Origin: Devosia sp. MC521
GTDB taxonomy: Bacteria; Pseudomonadota; Alphaproteobacteria; Rhizobiales; Devosiaceae
DNA length: 64,000 nt
Reading direction: 5' to 3'
Assembly: GCF_014127105.1 (NCBI RefSeq)
Contig: NZ_CP059902.1
Coordinates: 2,575,001-2,639,000 of the forward strand
In this document: positions 35,953-47,754 of the stretch, piece by piece
Layout of the letters: every line of letters begins with the position of its first letter
Position numbering within the stretch: position 1 is the first letter of the stretch
The notes under the pieces: generated by a model
What the model saw: the letters and a program-made list of their open reading frames with translations, nothing else
What the model was told of the DNA's origin: nothing
The model's database searches: none
Translations under genes and position numbers: made by a program

Positions 35953-36876
35953 ATGTCTGAAAATCGCTATCACGTCATTCTCAATGCCAATTCTGGCACC
36001 GCTCATTCCTTGGGTGTCACCAAGGAATCCCTCCAAGCCCTCTTTGAAAGCCACGGCCTCAACGCCGAAATCGACGCCGATTCCGACAAGGATTTTGACG
36101 ATCGCATGAAAGCGGCTGTCGACAGCCCCGCCAATATTATCGTGGCCGCTGGCGGCGATGGCACCATCACCGGACTAGCAGACGTTATTATCGAGACCGA
36201 CAAAGCGCTCGCCATTCTCCCGCTTGGCACCGTCAATGCCCTCGCCAAAGACCTCAATATTCCGCTCGATCTCGAGGAGGCCGTGGCCGCCCTGGCCACC
36301 GGCCATCCAATGCAAATCGACGTCGGCGAGGTGAATGGCAAAGCCTTCCTTCATAAGGTCGTTGTCGGCGTCATCCCCGGCATGGCCGCCGCGCGCGAGC
36401 ACATCCGCGGCAGCGACGATCCAACCGCCAAAGTTGGCCTTATCCGCTATATGTTCCGCCGTATTCAGCGCGCCAAACGCATCGCTGTGGTCTTTGAACG
36501 CGCCGACGGCTCCCGCACGATCGAACGTTTGCACTCGCTGGCTGTCTCGTCCAACGCCTATGACCAGGGACTGGGACGCTTCTTCTCACGCTCCAAGCTC
36601 GATCAGGGTTTTTTGACCCTTTACACGCTGCGCCACTTCCGCACCTGGGACTTTTTCCGCCTCGTGTTCGGCATGATGTTTGGCAAGTGGCAGAGCGATC
36701 CGGAGCTAAATATCGAATCCATGCAATCGCTCACCGTCGACTTCCGTAAGCCGCAGATGCAGGTGATGTTTGATGGCGAAGTCATGCTGCTCGACACGCC
36801 CATGAAGTTCACCATCCGCCCCTTGGCCCTAACCGTCATCGTGCCTGAAACTGTATCGACTGAGATCGCCGCGTGA
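35953..36876 (+). CDS. Diacylglycerol kinase family lipid kinase
   Basis: The start is ATG 35953 (MSENRYHVILNANSGTAHSL). The 307-residue protein contains the nucleotide-binding GGDGT (67-71), LPLGTVNALAKDLNIP (about 93-108) and the C-terminal MFDGEVMLLDTPMKF. This is the DAGK/YegS/sphingosine kinase fold, acting on a membrane lipid. The stop overlaps the next gene by 4 bases (GTGA), so the two are translationally coupled. Confidence 0.92.
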   Translation: MSENRYHVILNANSGTAHSLGVTKESLQALFESHGLNAEIDADSDKDFDDRMKAAVDSPANIIVAAGGDGTITGLADVIIETDKALAILPLGTVNALAKDLNIPLDLEEAVAALATGHPMQIDVGEVNGKAFLHKVVVGVIPGMAAAREHIRGSDDPTAKVGLIRYMFRRIQRAKRIAVVFERADGSRTIERLHSLAVSSNAYDQGLGRFFSRSKLDQGFLTLYTLRHFRTWDFFRLVFGMMFGKWQSDPELNIESMQSLTVDFRKPQMQVMFDGEVMLLDTPMKFTIRPLALTVIVPETVSTEIAA

Positions 36877-37703
36877 AAATCCTTCATATCTCTGACCTCC
36901 ACTTCGGCAAGCATGACCCCGTTCTTGCCGAAGGCTTTGCCGACGACATCAACGCGCAAAACCCCGATCTGATTGTCGCCAGCGGTGACTTCACCCAGAT
37001 CGGCACCAAAGAAGAATTCATTCAGGCGCGGGTCTTTCTCGACAAACTGAACGCGCCGATTTTCGCCGTTCCGGGCAATCATGACGTGCCCGCCGTCAAT
37101 TTCGTGCGCCGCTTCCTTGATCCCTATGGCCTTTATAAGCGCTATATCTCGCGCCAGCTCGAGCCTTTCCTCGAAATGGATGGCGTCGCCATCCTTGGCA
37201 TGCGCACCTCGCGCCGCTTCCGCCTCGAATGGAATTGGGGCCACGGCACCATCTCCCGAAACCAACTGGCAGATCTCGAAGCCCGCTTCTCCCGCGCGTC
37301 CCCGCATGCGGTCCGCGTGATTGTCGCCCACCACCCCCTGCTCTATCCCACCGAGCAAATGGCACAAAAAGAAGCGCGCACCGTCAAACGCGCCGACGAC
37401 GCCCTCATGCGCTTTTCTGAGCTTGGGGTTCGCCTCGTCCTCTCCGGCCACTTTCATCTGTCGTATGTGCGCAAGCATGAACCAGCCTCGAAAAGCCGCG
37501 AAGGCGAACCGATCGGGGTCAGCAAATCCACCGCCGCGCCCATCCTAGTCGCGCAAGCGTCCTCGGCTATTTCCACCCGCCTGCGCGGTGAGCCCAACGC
37601 CTATAATCTGATCGACATCACACCCGATCAGATCACGGTCACCGTGCGTGAATGGCGCGACGGCTCCTGGATCACACGCGACAAGGCCTCCGAGCCTGTC
37701 TAG
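36873..37703 (+). CDS. Metallophosphoesterase of the CpdA/Icc-like type
   Basis: A GTG start at 36873 overlaps the lipid kinase stop. The 276-residue protein has all calcineurin-like metal motifs: ISDLHFGKHD, SGDFTQIG, VPGNHDVP, AHHPLL and SGHFHLSYV. The family contains cAMP phosphodiesterases and lipid-phosphate hydrolases such as UDP-DAG hydrolases. The coupling with a lipid kinase makes a phospholipid-linked substrate plausible, which is inference. Confidence 0.92.
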   Translation: MKILHISDLHFGKHDPVLAEGFADDINAQNPDLIVASGDFTQIGTKEEFIQARVFLDKLNAPIFAVPGNHDVPAVNFVRRFLDPYGLYKRYISRQLEPFLEMDGVAILGMRTSRRFRLEWNWGHGTISRNQLADLEARFSRASPHAVRVIVAHHPLLYPTEQMAQKEARTVKRADDALMRFSELGVRLVLSGHFHLSYVRKHEPASKSREGEPIGVSKSTAAPILVAQASSAISTRLRGEPNAYNLIDITPDQITVTVREWRDGSWITRDKASEPV

Positions 37704-37706
37704 CCC

Positions 37707-37781
37707 GAACCAATATTGGTTCAATTTATAGAACTGAACTCATTTCAGTTCATTTTTCTATCTTGAACCATTTTAAGTTCA
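37707..37781 (+). promoter_or_regulatory. Cluster of three GAAC/GTTC palindromes upstream of satD
   Basis: GAACCAATATTGGTTC (37707-37722) is a perfect 16-bp palindrome. GAACTGAA-CTCAT-TTCAGTTC (37731-37751) is a perfect 8-bp inverted repeat. TGAAC-N8-GTTCA (37764-37781) is the third. Their centres lie 26.5 and 31.5 bp apart, and the last ends 16 bases before the satD start. This AT-rich block looks like a repeated operator. Confidence 0.6.
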
Positions 37782-37797
37782 CAGGCATGCTCCGCGG

Positions 37798-38451
37798 ATG
37801 GATATTGCTCGCGCGCCAAATACCGCCGTTCTGATGGGCGACATCGTCAACAGCCGAGACCGGCACACACCGGCCCGGCTGCACGCCTTGTTCAATGATG
37901 CCGTCGCCGCTGCCAATCAAAACAATGGCGCCGACATTCTCTCCCCGCTTACCATCACCTTGGGGGATGAATTTCAGGGCATCACGACCTCATTGACGAC
38001 AGCGGCCACCATCGCGCGCCAGCTGCGTCTGGACCTGCTCCAATCTGGGATCGATTGCCGCTTCGTCATCGGCCAGTTGCGGCTGCAAACCCCCATCAAC
38101 ACGAGCATAGCGTGGAACATGATGGGCGAAGGCTTGGCACGCGCCCGCTCCAAGCTGAACGACAAGCAAACTGGCCTCTTCTACCGCGTCGCCCTGTTCG
38201 ATGATCCCACCCATGAGATCCTGTTCGACGCCCTATGCCTGAGCCTATCCACTATAGAAGAAGACTGGACCGACATTCAGGCCCAAACCGTCGCGCAAAC
38301 TCTCGCGGGGAGCAGCGTTGAGGATATCGCCACACGTCGCGCGGTTACGTCACGCAACGTTTACAAGACCCTCAAAAGCGCTAAGCTCGACGTCTACACG
38401 ACCCTATGGACCGCGCTACTGACCGGGTTCACCAAGATCGAGGAGCCATAA
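37798..38451 (+). CDS. SatD family protein with C-terminal helix-turn-helix
   Basis: The 217-residue product begins NTAVLMGDIVNSRDR (8-22) and has LTITLGDEFQGITT (51-64) and WNMMGEGLARARSKL (106-120), the conserved blocks of the SatD family. SatD was named for a Streptococcus secretion and acid-tolerance locus; its biochemistry is unknown. The GDIVxS and GDEFQG blocks recall a cyclase/polymerase-like palm, which is only an impression. Residues 173-197 (SVEDIATRRAVTSRNVYKTL...) look like a helix-turn-helix, so it may bind the palindromes upstream. The stop overlaps the next start by one base. Confidence 0.85.
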   Translation: MDIARAPNTAVLMGDIVNSRDRHTPARLHALFNDAVAAANQNNGADILSPLTITLGDEFQGITTSLTTAATIARQLRLDLLQSGIDCRFVIGQLRLQTPINTSIAWNMMGEGLARARSKLNDKQTGLFYRVALFDDPTHEILFDALCLSLSTIEEDWTDIQAQTVAQTLAGSSVEDIATRRAVTSRNVYKTLKSAKLDVYTTLWTALLTGFTKIEEP

Positions 38452-38888
38452 TGGACACCACAAGGATTGCCATTTCGCTGGTTTCCCTCGGCACATTCCT
38501 TGTCATCCTCACCTTCTTCGGCAATCTCTTCTGCAAATGGGTGCTTGCCGTCACCCACGTTACGCCCCTCCCGCAGGGCGCTAGCGAGACTGGCGAGACC
38601 CAGCACAAGCGCAACACCGCCGGGCGGTGGATCGGCGCGGTTGAACGGCTAATCATTGCTTTTGGCATAGCGCTCTCAAGCACCGAGATCATTGCGGCCG
38701 TTGTCGCAATCAAGGCGATCTCGCGCTTTCAGCAAATGGACAATAAGGACTTCGCGGAATACGTCCTCTTGGGCAGCCTCTGCAGCGTTCTCTGGGCTAT
38801 CGTCTGGACAGCCATCGTTCTGTCCATCGACGCAGCATGGGGCGCAAATCTGGTCGACCTCTGGCTCCACCAGATTACAGCGCCATAA
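38451..38888 (+). CDS. Small multi-TM membrane protein coupled to satD
   Basis: The start ATG 38451 shares a base with the satD stop (TAATG) and AGGAG precedes it, so the two genes are translationally coupled. The 145-residue protein has hydrophobic helices at about 6-30, 65-90 and 105-135, with a charged loop at 45-65. SatD genes in other bacteria are often followed by a small membrane protein (SatE/DUF3307); I cannot show homology here, but position and size are comparable. Confidence 0.8.
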   Translation: MDTTRIAISLVSLGTFLVILTFFGNLFCKWVLAVTHVTPLPQGASETGETQHKRNTAGRWIGAVERLIIAFGIALSSTEIIAAVVAIKAISRFQQMDNKDFAEYVLLGSLCSVLWAIVWTAIVLSIDAAWGANLVDLWLHQITAP

Positions 38889-38920
38889 CGCCGCCGCATT
38901 GCGCCCCCAGCCTACCGCCT

Positions 38921-39163
38921 ATGCGCCTACCGCTTACGCTCCTCGCCACGCTTCTGGTTCTGCCCATGCTCCCCGCATCAGCGCAGAGCCAAACCGAATC
39001 CATTGAAGCGCAGCTCTGCCGGAATCAGCTCGACCTCCTCCTCTCGCGTGAAAAGCTGACCCAAGATGAGGAGGCGGTGTTCAATGCCCAGTGCGATTGC
39101 CTTGAAGAGCAAGCAAAATCCAGTGATCCTGAGCGCCAAGCCTGCGCGCAGGCGCATGACTAG
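38921..39163 (+). CDS. Small exported protein with four cysteines
   Basis: The 80-residue product has a signal peptide (MRLPLTLLATLLVLPMLPAS, cleavage near AQS). The mature part is helical and hydrophilic, with Cys residues in QLCRNQ, NAQCDCLEE and RQACAQ. It could form two disulfides. It is 32 bases downstream of the membrane-protein gene, and its stop overlaps the next gene start by 8 bases. I do not recognise a family. Confidence 0.7.
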   Translation: MRLPLTLLATLLVLPMLPASAQSQTESIEAQLCRNQLDLLLSREKLTQDEEAVFNAQCDCLEEQAKSSDPERQACAQAHD

Positions 39164-39494
39164 CCCTAGTGGCACCATCCTCCTGTCAGTCTTGATCTTT
39201 TTGCCCTTTACCCTCGTCCCCGGCGCGACATTTGCGCAGTCCGACTGGGGGAGGCAGAAATGCGAACTATACGAAAACGCTTGGGCCCGCGCCCTCTCCA
39301 GCACCCCCAACACCGACATCAATGACAGTTTCCGCGCGGCTAACGAGACCTTCATAGCCTCGGGCTGCACTGAGAAAATTGCCGCCTGCCCCCGCTCAAG
39401 CGATGAACGGGAACTGGCCAATATGCTCACCATCGCCATGCTCAATGAAGGCGCCGCCAGCACCTTCCTTCCCTTTGCCTGCGACGATGAATAA
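39156..39494 (+). CDS. Small exported protein with four cysteines, overlapping its upstream gene
   Basis: ATG 39156 lies inside the end of the preceding frame (ATGACTAG), which implies coupled translation. The 112-residue product has a signal peptide (about 1-28, ending TFAQS) and a mature part with [29 protein letters not shown] and the ending PFACDDE, four Cys in all. It resembles its neighbour in size and Cys content but not in sequence. The family is unknown. Confidence 0.7.
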   Translation: MTSPSGTILLSVLIFLPFTLVPGATFAQSDWGRQKCELYENAWARALSSTPNTDINDSFRAANETFIASGCTEKIAACPRSSDERELANMLTIAMLNEGAASTFLPFACDDE

Positions 39495-39567
39495 GTGCCG
39501 CTCCCTCTTCCCTTCTGCGCCCTCTTAAGTTAAACCGCCCACCTAACCACCATGTTCGGCCTTTATG

Positions 39568-39640
39568 CCCCGTGCCGCAGTGCTCAACTGCTGCGCGGGT
39601 TTCGCGCGGACGGGTGTGTCCGGGCGATTCTCCTCGCCCG
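39568..39640 (+). promoter_or_regulatory. Structured leader upstream of carB
   Basis: Three hairpins follow one another. CCCGTGCCGCAG / CTGCTGCGCGGG (39569-39599) is imperfect. CGGAC / GTCCG (39607-39622) and CGGGCGA / TCGCCCG (39621-39640, perfect 7 bp, loop TTCTCC) are perfect; these two overlap at 39621-39622 and so compete. No T-run follows. It may be a control leader of carB. Confidence 0.45.
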
Positions 39641-39673
39641 CGTCCTGATAGAAACGACAGCAGAGCGAGTCCC

Positions 39674-42985
<3,312 letters not shown>

Positions 42986-43004
42986 TCCGCGCGAAACCCG
43001 AATC

Positions 43005-43038
43005 CGAAAAGGCCCGCCCCGCGCGGGCCTTTTTTTAT
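43005..43038 (+). terminator. Intrinsic terminator after carB
   Basis: An 11-bp stem AAAAGGCCCGC / GCGGGCCTTTT with loop CCCGC continues into TTTATG. Confidence 0.92.
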
Positions 43039-43081
43039 GCTCTCAAAGACCACCGATACGCTCCCCAACACCGAACCAGCC

Positions 43082-43115
43082 TCCCTCCCCCTACCAGGGG
43101 GAGGCTTGGTGGGGG
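43082..43115. repeat. Palindromic intergenic repeat, type 2 (copy 2)
   Basis: CCCTCCCCCTACCAGGGGGA followed by GGCTTGGTGGGGGT. The arms CCTCCCCCT and AGGGGGAGG are a near-perfect hairpin. It lies between carB and the next gene. Confidence 0.75.
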
Positions 43116-43222
43116 TCCCCATCCACAGTCCCCACAGCAACCCTCCCCCTCGTCTCCGCATTCATCTACGATACATCTTGGCTCCGCCATAAAGAGCGAA
43201 ACCAAGCACACGAGGATTGCCC

Positions 43223-44158
43223 ATGTTGCGTCGTACTGCCGTTACACTCAGCCTTCTTCTCGCCACCACGTCTCTTGCCGTCGCCCAATCGGACACCGAC
43301 GAAGCCATCGCCCAGTTTACCGGGGCCAATGGCTTCTCGCTCGTCGACACCGAAACGCTTGAAGCAACTCTCGCCAGCTATTGGCTCGATACCAATGCCG
43401 CCACCCCAGACGGCACCGTCGGCCCTATCGAGAAAGCCCTGCTCATTGCCGATGACGCTATCGAGAGCACGCGCACCCGCACCGAGCTTTCTTATGGCGA
43501 AATGATCGACAGCGCAGAGGACGGATCTTCCGCCCCTGTGAGCTTTATCGAAGTCCGCCACTTCAACTTGGGCCCAACTATCCGCGCTGAACTGGCAGCG
43601 GACCTCGGGGAAGAAAACGTCGCCGACGCAGCCGAGTTCGGCACTGGCGAACACCGCGCTTGGCGCTTCGTCTTCACCCCGACCATGAACAATCAGGCGA
43701 TCCTTCTCCAAGCCTCGACCAAGGAAATCTCGGCCAAAGAGGCGTCAAAGCAGGATTGCCAGGGCACCCCCTGCCTCGACAGCTATCGTGACTTCCAAGA
43801 CATGGCGGATTGGACCGAAGTAGAGGGCGAGCAGCCCGATTGGCCCCTGCTCTATGCGGACGTCGCCGATGATGTGGCGATCCCTGCCTATGCCGCCGCG
43901 CGCCTCGCCACTCTGGGCTATTGGGCCAATGCCGAAAGCGGCGAGTATCAGTGGACCTATGGCGAGCACCCTGAAGGCGTGGAACGTTACGAAATGTACC
44001 GCTTCCTCTCCATGGACCGTAATCTCGGCAACGAAATCGGGCTGGACGCCGTCTGGCACGAAACCAAGCTCAACGACGATGCCGTCACCGATCTCTGGTA
44101 TCGCTTCGCCGATGTCGCCGGCTTCCACACGGTCTTTACCGCCAGCGCAGGTCGCTAG
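43223..44158 (+). CDS. Exported protein of unknown function
   Basis: The start ATG 43223 has GAGGA 8 bases upstream. The 311-residue product has a clear signal peptide (MLRRTAVTLSLLLATTSLAV, cleavage at AQ-SD). The mature protein is acidic, with a Cys pair in DCQGTPCLD (about 187-193) and a Trp/Tyr-rich second half. I recognise no family. The last four bases overlap the convergent flippase gene. A repeat and the carB terminator lie upstream. Confidence 0.75.
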   Translation: MLRRTAVTLSLLLATTSLAVAQSDTDEAIAQFTGANGFSLVDTETLEATLASYWLDTNAATPDGTVGPIEKALLIADDAIESTRTRTELSYGEMIDSAEDGSSAPVSFIEVRHFNLGPTIRAELAADLGEENVADAAEFGTGEHRAWRFVFTPTMNNQAILLQASTKEISAKEASKQDCQGTPCLDSYRDFQDMADWTEVEGEQPDWPLLYADVADDVAIPAYAAARLATLGYWANAESGEYQWTYGEHPEGVERYEMYRFLSMDRNLGNEIGLDAVWHETKLNDDAVTDLWYRFADVAGFHTVFTASAGR

Positions 44159-45435
44159 AAACGCTGAAAAACCATCAATCCGGTCGCGCGCCAAAGGCCA
44201 ATCGCCAGCGCGAGCGACCGGACTGCCATCGCAATTGCAGCCCCTGCCGCTGCGCCGATCAGCCCAAATTGAGGGGTGAGCGCCGCGATAAGCACCACGC
44301 TGGCCGTGACGCTGACAAGGTTGACGACGATCCCCGTCCTCTGTTTACCCAGCACGATCAGCGCCTCTTGGGCCTGACCGCTGAGCGATTTGGCCACCAT
44401 GCCTGCCCCAAGCACCGCCACCAGCGGCCACCCGGCCTCATAGGCCTCGCCGAACGCGCGCAACAGCAGTGGCGCGGCGATAATCGTCACAGCGACGGCC
44501 GCCGTCGTAAGCCCCACCGTCAGCATTGTCCCGCGCGAAATACTGCGCTGAAGTTGGTCGTTCGATGCGCCAGCGAAATCGAGCGCATAGCGCCGCCCTG
44601 CAACCAGCGTCATCGCATAGGCGACAAATCCCCCCAGCGCCAAACACCGCGCCGCCGCAAAATAAACCGCCACCTCTTCCGGCCCAGCCAACAGCGCCAG
44701 CATCAGCACGTCGGCATAGCCGGTCAAATCCTCGAGCCCCGACAGAACCAACAGCGGCAACGAGGCCGTCAGCCAAACCCGCTTTTGTCGCGCGCTCACC
44801 GCGCCCGCCACGCCGAGCCTGCGCACCCGCTGTCCCACCACCAGCGCCAGCGAACCACTGATCACAGCCATAGCCGTGATGAAAACGCCGCCCACCACCG
44901 GCAGGGTCAATTCAACGCCGCGCCCGTGCAGCAGCAAAACCGCGCCTATAACCAGCAGTGGCCGAACCACATAAACAGGCACCGCTGCCAGGCGGAACCA
45001 GCCAAAGCTGCGCGCGACGCCTTCAATGAAATACTCAAGCGCAATAAAGGGCAGCCCCAACGCGACCAAGATTATGACGAGCCCAGCGCCCCCTTGCGGC
45101 CCCAAGCCCATGCCGAGGGCAACGCCGGCTACGCCGAGCGCCACGCTGACCCCGCCCACAAGGCGCAAGCCAAACCGCCAATAGCCGAACAGCTTCACCC
45201 GCTTATCGCGCAGCTGATACCGCGGCAAAAATCGCACACTGGATTCGGCAAAGCCCAGCGCCGCAAAGCTCCCGAGCGCGAGGATCCAGCTCCACAGCGT
45301 CACGAACCCGCCGTAGTAATCGGCGGGCATCAGCCGCGCTAAAACCACCTGCATGGCGAACACAAGGCCCGCCCCGGCAACGCGAATGGCTATGGCAATC
45401 GCCGCATCGGCAAAACTGCTTTGACCGTCAGACAT
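44155..45435 (-). CDS. Polysaccharide flippase-like membrane protein (MATE/MVF superfamily)
   Basis: The 426-residue protein has about twelve hydrophobic helices and begins AAIAIAIRVAGAGLVFAMQV followed by VLARLMPADYYGGFVTLWSW, the typical first two helices of oligosaccharide flippases. It probably moves lipid-linked glycans across the inner membrane. The start overlaps the upstream acetyltransferase gene by 8 bases, so the two are coupled and likely serve one surface-glycan pathway. The glycan is unknown. Confidence 0.85.
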   Translation of the reverse strand: MSDGQSSFADAAIAIAIRVAGAGLVFAMQVVLARLMPADYYGGFVTLWSWILALGSFAALGFAESSVRFLPRYQLRDKRVKLFGYWRFGLRLVGGVSVALGVAGVALGMGLGPQGGAGLVIILVALGLPFIALEYFIEGVARSFGWFRLAAVPVYVVRPLLVIGAVLLLHGRGVELTLPVVGGVFITAMAVISGSLALVVGQRVRRLGVAGAVSARQKRVWLTASLPLLVLSGLEDLTGYADVLMLALLAGPEEVAVYFAAARCLALGGFVAYAMTLVAGRRYALDFAGASNDQLQRSISRGTMLTVGLTTAAVAVTIIAAPLLLRAFGEAYEAGWPLVAVLGAGMVAKSLSGQAQEALIVLGKQRTGIVVNLVSVTASVVLIAALTPQFGLIGAAAGAAIAMAVRSLALAIGLWRATGLMVFQRF

Positions 45436-46612
45436 ACAGCAGCAAACACACGCTACCTTGTAGGAAGTTCGTCCATCTCTGCATCAGTACTGGCAGCCGT
45501 TCATAGTGCCGCTTCACAAACGGCCGAACGGTCGGCAACCAGTAACCGGTATAGACCCGGCCCTTCCACGATAGCGGCTTGGCCCGTGTCGCCACGGCAT
45601 GCGCGCTATTGGTCCAGCTGTTTTTATAATCGGCCGGATTGACCAGCAGATCATATGCGCGCGCGCCCTGCTCGATCAGCCAGCCCACCGTCATTTCCAT
45701 CTGCACCTTGCCCGGAGACAGCTCGCGCAAGCTCCAGTCAAAGCTGCCGATATAGGCGTAGTAATGCCGGTAATGCAGAAAACCGAGTTCAAGCGCCACG
45801 ACCCTGTCGCCTACGCGCAGCACGGAAATACAGGCGCCAGAGCGCTGATCACTATCTCCAGGCAGTCGCTTGAGGAAGGCGGCATAGCCCTGGGCCGAAA
45901 ACCCCACACTCCGCCGCCCTGTCTGCGCCAGCCATTCGCGCTTCCAGTTCACCGCCTGCTCAACGAGCCCATCAAAGCCCGCATCGTCTGGAAAGACCAT
46001 CTCAAAAGACACGTCGCCCAATCGCGCCAGATGATTGCGCCGCCGATTGCGGTTCCGCTTCTGCAGTTTTCCCAAGCGCTCGAAGTAAGCATCAGCGCTC
46101 ACATAGGGCGTCAGATCGAGGACCGAGCTCTGATTAGGTTCTTCGCGGACCCGAGCAATGGTTGCGATCATGCGATCAAGCGCCGACCCTTCGATGACAC
46201 AACGCTGCACCCAAACGTCAGTCTTCGAGGCGCGCACGGCTAAGCGCAGCGCCTCAACGACCTCAGGGTCGCTCGTCGCGCCCGCCAAGGCCAGAGCACC
46301 ACAATATTGCGCGTGTGCCTCGCCAAGCGTCACGAGCCGCGCGATCCCGCCCTTACGGGTCACCACCAGCGGCACGATGGCCAGCAAGACTTCGTCGCGC
46401 CACAGCGTAATCACATAGGGCTCGGTCGCTTCAGTGCAGAATTCCGCAACCCACGATCGGCACCAGTCAAACGATTGGAAATAGCTCATCGGGTCGGAGC
46501 ATCGCAGCTCCAACGCCCGCCAGTGCTGTTCATTCGCATCAATATCGTGGAGCGACGCAAGAATTCGCGTTGTCACCCCGGATGTTACCGCCCGCAAAAT
46601 GTGATCTCCCAT
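45428..46612 (-). CDS. GNAT-type acetyltransferase of the CelD/BcsL (FemAB-like) group
   Basis: The product of about 394 residues has the CelD/BcsL N-acetyltransferase-like layout: an N-terminal half with DPMSYFQSFDWCRSWVAEF, and an Acetyltransf_6 half with KRNRNRRRNHLARLGDV and KVQMEMTVGWLIEQGARAYD then LLVNPADYKNSW. These proteins modify polysaccharides or peptidoglycan precursors. The start is uncertain: ATG 46612 is used, but a TTG shortly downstream has a better ribosome site (GGGAGAT). It is coupled to the flippase gene. Confidence 0.82.
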   Translation of the reverse strand: MGDHILRAVTSGVTTRILASLHDIDANEQHWRALELRCSDPMSYFQSFDWCRSWVAEFCTEATEPYVITLWRDEVLLAIVPLVVTRKGGIARLVTLGEAHAQYCGALALAGATSDPEVVEALRLAVRASKTDVWVQRCVIEGSALDRMIATIARVREEPNQSSVLDLTPYVSADAYFERLGKLQKRNRNRRRNHLARLGDVSFEMVFPDDAGFDGLVEQAVNWKREWLAQTGRRSVGFSAQGYAAFLKRLPGDSDQRSGACISVLRVGDRVVALELGFLHYRHYYAYIGSFDWSLRELSPGKVQMEMTVGWLIEQGARAYDLLVNPADYKNSWTNSAHAVATRAKPLSWKGRVYTGYWLPTVRPFVKRHYERLPVLMQRWTNFLQGSVCLLLYV

Positions 46613-46684
46613 CGTCACATTCGAACACAATGAAACGACCGACCGAATATGGAAACAGTAAAGTATTCTTACGGTAAATACTTA

Positions 46685-47704
46685 TTAGTCTTTGAAAAAC
46701 GTATCGACCGCCGAGATGGCATTTTCAATGTCATCATCGCCGATATCAATATGGGTGACCCAGCGATGCTCCCCATAGCCGCCGCCGAATGCAATACCCA
46801 TGCTTTCCAGATGCTCTGTCAGCGCTCCAGAGACTTCACGCTCTGCCTTTGCCCAGACGATATTGGTGTCCGGCATGGTCACACTCAATTGCGGGTGCCG
46901 CGCCAGACCCTCGGCCAAACGCTTGGCGCGCTTATGATCGTCGGCAAGCCGTTCAACATTATGGTCCAGCGCATAGAGTGCCGCGGCCGCCAGAATGCCC
47001 GACTGACGCAATCCGCCACCCACCATTTTGCGATAGCGCCGGGCTTTGCCAATCAGCTCCCCGCGCCCAACAAGCACCGAGCCCACGGGCGCACCCAAGC
47101 CCTTAGAGAGGCAGATCGAAACCGTATCAAACCGTTTCCCCAGCGTCGCAATATCGATGCTCAATGCCAGCGCCGCGTTGAACCCGCGCGCCCCATCCAG
47201 ATGCAGCCCCAGCCCATGGCGATCCGCCACATCAGCAACGGCATCCATATAGCCCATCGGCAGCGCCCGCCCGCCAAAAGTGTTTTCGAGCGCGATTAGC
47301 CGCGTCCGCGCATAATGACTGTCGTCAGGCTTAATGGCGTTTTCAATGTCATCGATGGCCATCGTTCCATCGGCCTGATGCGCAATAGGCTGCGGCTGGA
47401 TCGACCCGAGCACTGCCGCGCCACCGGCCTCATGCGCATAGCAATGCGCGTCCTGCCCCGCGATATATTCGTCGCCACGCTCACAATGGGCTAGGAGAGC
47501 CAGAAGGTTAGACATTGTGCCGGAAGGCACAAACATCGCCGCCTCTTTGTCCATCATGCCGGCTATGCGCTGTTCCAGCAGGTTGACCGTCGGATCGTCG
47601 CCGTAAACATCGTCCCCCACCTCCGCCTCTGCCATTGCTGCCCGCATCCCATCGCTGGGACGCGTGACAGTGTCAGAGCGAAAATCGTGGCGGATGGTAT
47701 TCAT
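46685..47704 (-). CDS. ltaE: Low-specificity L-threonine aldolase
   Basis: I chose ATG 47704 over 47710 because GGAG then has a spacing of 6. The 339-residue PLP enzyme has RHDFRSDTVTRPSDGMRAAM at the N-terminus, GDDVYGDDPTVNLLEQRIA, and the cofactor lysine in VSICLSKGLGAPVGS. It cleaves L-threonine and allo-threonine to glycine and acetaldehyde. No glycine-related neighbour is present. It is followed by the acetyltransferase gene on the same strand after 72 bp. Confidence 0.93.
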   Translation of the reverse strand: MNTIRHDFRSDTVTRPSDGMRAAMAEAEVGDDVYGDDPTVNLLEQRIAGMMDKEAAMFVPSGTMSNLLALLAHCERGDEYIAGQDAHCYAHEAGGAAVLGSIQPQPIAHQADGTMAIDDIENAIKPDDSHYARTRLIALENTFGGRALPMGYMDAVADVADRHGLGLHLDGARGFNAALALSIDIATLGKRFDTVSICLSKGLGAPVGSVLVGRGELIGKARRYRKMVGGGLRQSGILAAAALYALDHNVERLADDHKRAKRLAEGLARHPQLSVTMPDTNIVWAKAEREVSGALTEHLESMGIAFGGGYGEHRWVTHIDIGDDDIENAISAVDTFFKD

Positions 47705-47754
47705 GGTCATCTCCAGAGCTATCGCACCTTTATGGCCAAGTTCGGCGAGCGCCG

